A stretch of DNA of 64,000 nucleotides, from contig ONDM01000011.1 of the NCBI GenBank assembly GCA_900316585.1, positions 1-64,000 of the forward strand, written 5' to 3'. Every line of letters begins with the position of its first letter. The first letter of the stretch is position 1. Below the pieces are notes generated by a model. The model saw only the letters and a program-made list of their open reading frames with translations, made no database searches and was not told the origin of the DNA. The position numbers were made by a program, and so were the translations under genes. The stretch is from an uncultured Prevotellaceae bacterium (GTDB lineage Bacteria; Bacteroidota; Bacteroidia; Bacteroidales; Bacteroidaceae). Of the stretch, positions 61,861 to 64,000 are shown one piece after another.

Positions 61861-62558
61861 TAATCTTCTTGAGGAGTAATAAGTTTATAACCCTTTCCAT
61901 GGATATTGATAATTTCAATATCAGGATCAGCCTTCAAATGCTTACGCAGTTTAGTAATATAAACATCCATGCTACGAGCATTAAAATAATTATCATCTAT
62001 CCAGATAGTCTTCAGAGCAAAATCACGTTGAAGAATTTCATTTGCATGTGCACAAAGCAGCCCCAAGAGTTCAGACTCTTTAGTGGTCAGTTTAGTCTGT
62101 TCTTCCCCAATAGAAAGAATTTGCTTTTGAGTATCAAACACAAACTTGCCAATGTGATAGATACTACTTTCCTTGTTTTTCTTTCCACGTACACGGCGAA
62201 GAATAGCCTCTATACGAAGAACCAATTCCTCCATTGAGAAAGGCTTGGTGATATAATCATCTGCACCATGTTTGAATCCTTCTAAAATATCCTCCTTTAA
62301 AGTTTTAGCAGTCAAGAAAATGACAGGCACGTCTGTGTTCATGGCACGAATATCCTCAGCTAAAGTCAAGCCATCTTTTTTAGGCATATTAATATCCAAA
62401 ATACACAGATCAAACTTTCCCTTCTGAAAAGCCCTGTAACCAGCTTCACCATCTGCACAAAGTTCTGCGTAATATCCTTTTGCTTGAAGGTATTCACGCA
62501 ACAGCATGCCAAGATTCTCATCATCTTCGCACAATAAGAGTCTTAATCTTTCTTCCAT
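61860..62558 (-). CDS. rprY: OmpR-family response regulator RprY
   Basis: A 232-residue regulator. The receiver domain has the acidic pair in LLCEDDEN, the phospho-acceptor in CILDINMPKKDG, Thr in FLTAKT, and Lys in ITKPFS. The C-terminal winged helix (about 135-228) includes TTKESELLGLLCAHANEIL, RSMDVYITKLRKHL and NIHGKGYKLI. It matches RprY of Bacteroides fragilis. It lies 4 bases after rprX in one operon. Confidence 0.92.
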   Translation of the reverse strand: MEERLRLLLCEDDENLGMLLREYLQAKGYYAELCADGEAGYRAFQKGKFDLCILDINMPKKDGLTLAEDIRAMNTDVPVIFLTAKTLKEDILEGFKHGADDYITKPFSMEELVLRIEAILRRVRGKKNKESSIYHIGKFVFDTQKQILSIGEEQTKLTTKESELLGLLCAHANEILQRDFALKTIWIDDNYFNARSMDVYITKLRKHLKADPDIEIINIHGKGYKLITPQED

Positions 62559-62562
62559 AATC

Positions 62563-64000
62563 TTAGTCTTTTATGGTTGGTAATGTTATAATAAATTTCG
62601 TTCCTTTGCCCAATTCGCTTTCTGCACGAATATCTCCTTTGTGGGCTGTAATTATCGTTTTAACATAAGCAAGGCCTAAGCCAAAGCCTTTGACATCATG
62701 TCTATTCCCATTCTGCACGCGATAGAATTTCTCAAATATACGCTTTACATCATCCTTTTTAATACCGATACCATTATCTTGTATACTAATATTAAGTTTA
62801 TCTCCATCATTCCAGGTTTTAACTTCAAGTTCTAAATTGGCATCTTCACGACGATATTTTACGGCATTATCCATTAAGTTGAAGAACACATTCGTTAAAT
62901 GCATCTTATCACCTACGATAATAGGATCTTCTGATTTCAAATCCAAACGAATTTGTCCTCCAAACTGCTGAACCTTCAAATTAAATGTATCTACTACACT
63001 AGCGATCAAAGCATCAATGTCCAATTCTTCCTTTTTCAAATTGTTCAATCCCCCTCCTCTATCAAACAAAGACATCTGAAGAACCTTTTCTACCTGCATA
63101 CGCAAACGCTTAGTCTCATCATTGATAATCTTAGTGGTATGTCTTACCATGGTCGGTGACTTTGCGACACTTTCATCATTCAACATTTGAGCAGCCAACG
63201 AAATCGTAGATATTGGAGTCTTAAATTCATGGGTTAAATGGTGAATAAAATCATTCTTCATTTCAGACAATTTCTTTTGACGAACCAAAGAGAAAATTGT
63301 AAAAATAAAGGTAACCAACAGCACACCGGTAAAAATCAATGCCGGAACCATGAACCGAACGGAACTAGTAATATACCGACTCAAATTAGGAAAATGAACT
63401 TTAACAATACCAACTTTAGAGGAAGGATCATTTCTAAACAAGACTTGAGTATAAACCTGTTCTTCGCCCTTTGTCTCATAGTCTGGGCAGCGGTAGATTT
63501 CCTTCCCATCACTTGTTGTCACACGAAAGTGATAAGGTAGTTCAATACCACTATTAGCAAACTCAGACTTAATATCTTGATCCAATTGTTTAAAGTTTAT
63601 ACGATCTTCCAATGGTTTATCACTTGCTGTATAAAGTATGTTGTATACCACATCGTCAAGCAAAGCTCTCTGATAAACATATCTATTCTTGACAATCTCC
63701 CTAAGAGACTGAGAAACTTCTGAAATAGAAGAATTTTTACCTCGTTTTTTCAAGACCATACCCTGGTTATTGGGACGAGTCGTAACTGTCTTCAATTCGA
63801 AAGTAGAATATACTGTACCATCCTTTGCTGTCACAGTCTGTTGATGAGTATGCTGAATAATATCAGAAGCATTATCTTTATGGATCTGAATAGAATCTTC
63901 AGTAGTTTTACGTTCTGTTTCTGCCACGTCTTTTTCTAGATAACGTTTAGTTTCTGCCAACTCCTGATTACGAGCTGCCGTATTTAAACAACGTGTAACT
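62563..64000 (-). CDS. rprX: sensor histidine kinase RprX (5' end beyond the window)
   Basis: At least 479 codons are open; the reading frame continues through the right edge without a start, so this is a partial gene. The visible part has a periplasmic sensor (about the first 200 visible residues), one membrane helix (VPALIFTGVLLVTFIFTIF), HLTHEFKTPISTISLAAQ with the phospho-accepting His, an N-box NLMDNAVKYR, and G-boxes DNGIGIKKDD and GFGLGLAYVKTI. It pairs with RprY encoded 4 bases downstream. The residues before a TTG at 63960 read ...NTAARNQE and appear coding. Confidence 0.92.
   Translation of the reverse strand, partial: VTRCLNTAARNQELAETKRYLEKDVAETERKTTEDSIQIHKDNASDIIQHTHQQTVTAKDGTVYSTFELKTVTTRPNNQGMVLKKRGKNSSISEVSQSLREIVKNRYVYQRALLDDVVYNILYTASDKPLEDRINFKQLDQDIKSEFANSGIELPYHFRVTTSDGKEIYRCPDYETKGEEQVYTQVLFRNDPSSKVGIVKVHFPNLSRYITSSVRFMVPALIFTGVLLVTFIFTIFSLVRQKKLSEMKNDFIHHLTHEFKTPISTISLAAQMLNDESVAKSPTMVRHTTKIINDETKRLRMQVEKVLQMSLFDRGGGLNNLKKEELDIDALIASVVDTFNLKVQQFGGQIRLDLKSEDPIIVGDKMHLTNVFFNLMDNAVKYRREDANLELEVKTWNDGDKLNISIQDNGIGIKKDDVKRIFEKFYRVQNGNRHDVKGFGLGLAYVKTIITAHKGDIRAESELGKGTKFIITLPTIKD

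Overview
The window looks like chromosomal DNA from a member of the Bacteroidales, most likely Bacteroidaceae (Bacteroides/Phocaeicola-like). The reasons are recurrent Bacteroidetes-type promoter cores (TAnnTTTG, sometimes with TTTG about 20 bases upstream), a SusC/SusD pair with a SusR-type regulator, an RprX/RprY-type two-component system, and typical families such as DUF4468, C10 peptidase and a TPP-riboswitch/TonB-receptor/PnuT/TPK operon. The species cannot be fixed from this sequence alone. I see no tRNA, rRNA, CRISPR array, transposase or phage gene.

Layout. 1-3.6 kb: a minus-strand acyltransferase, a Fur-family regulator and a hexapeptide-repeat DUF4954 protein. 3.9-11.8 kb: one long plus-strand operon for a tripartite efflux system (TolC, MacA-like adaptor, ABC ATPase, MacB-like permease), its LytS/LytTR-type two-component regulators, a DUF4468 protein and a 56-residue membrane protein. 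12.0-15.0 kb: a membrane polyferredoxin followed by a Tat-exported aldo/keto reductase carrying its own FeS motifs. 15.2-16.1 kb: an S1/P1-nuclease/phospholipase-C-like protein. 16.3-33.7 kb: an alpha-glucan utilisation locus made of a GH13 enzyme, SusR-like regulator, SusC, SusD, a six-hairpin glycosidase with a CBM-like tail, a GH31 enzyme, a histidine phosphatase and a second GH31 enzyme, in at least five transcription units. 33.8-43.5 kb: queuosine genes queE/queD, a MATE exporter, and a divergent arabinose cluster (araB-araA on one side; symporter-araD-gph-queC on the other).

43.5-53.1 kb is mixed housekeeping: two unknown small proteins, a C10 cysteine peptidase with a TPR partner, a D-Ala-D-Ala carboxypeptidase, a DEDDh exonuclease, cysteine biosynthesis (cysE-cysK), a PrsW-like protease and enolase. 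53.2-56.9 kb is a thiamine salvage operon led by a TPP riboswitch whose leader can hide the ribosome binding site. 56.9-64.0 kb holds a glycosyltransferase, the MtaB methylthiotransferase, a tiny Ala/Val/Glu-rich lipoprotein, the rpsF-rpsR-rplI operon, a MarR regulator, a 59-residue membrane protein, rprY, and rprX, which runs off the right edge.

Most of the region is recognisable. The points most worth a second look are the anti-Shine-Dalgarno pairing after the TPP aptamer, a composition mosaic inside araA, the long inverted repeat before susC, the noncanonical active-site motif of the alpha-glucan-locus phosphatase, the repeat cluster before the efflux operon, and several small conserved-looking proteins. 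I did not find a convincing wholly new multi-gene system.
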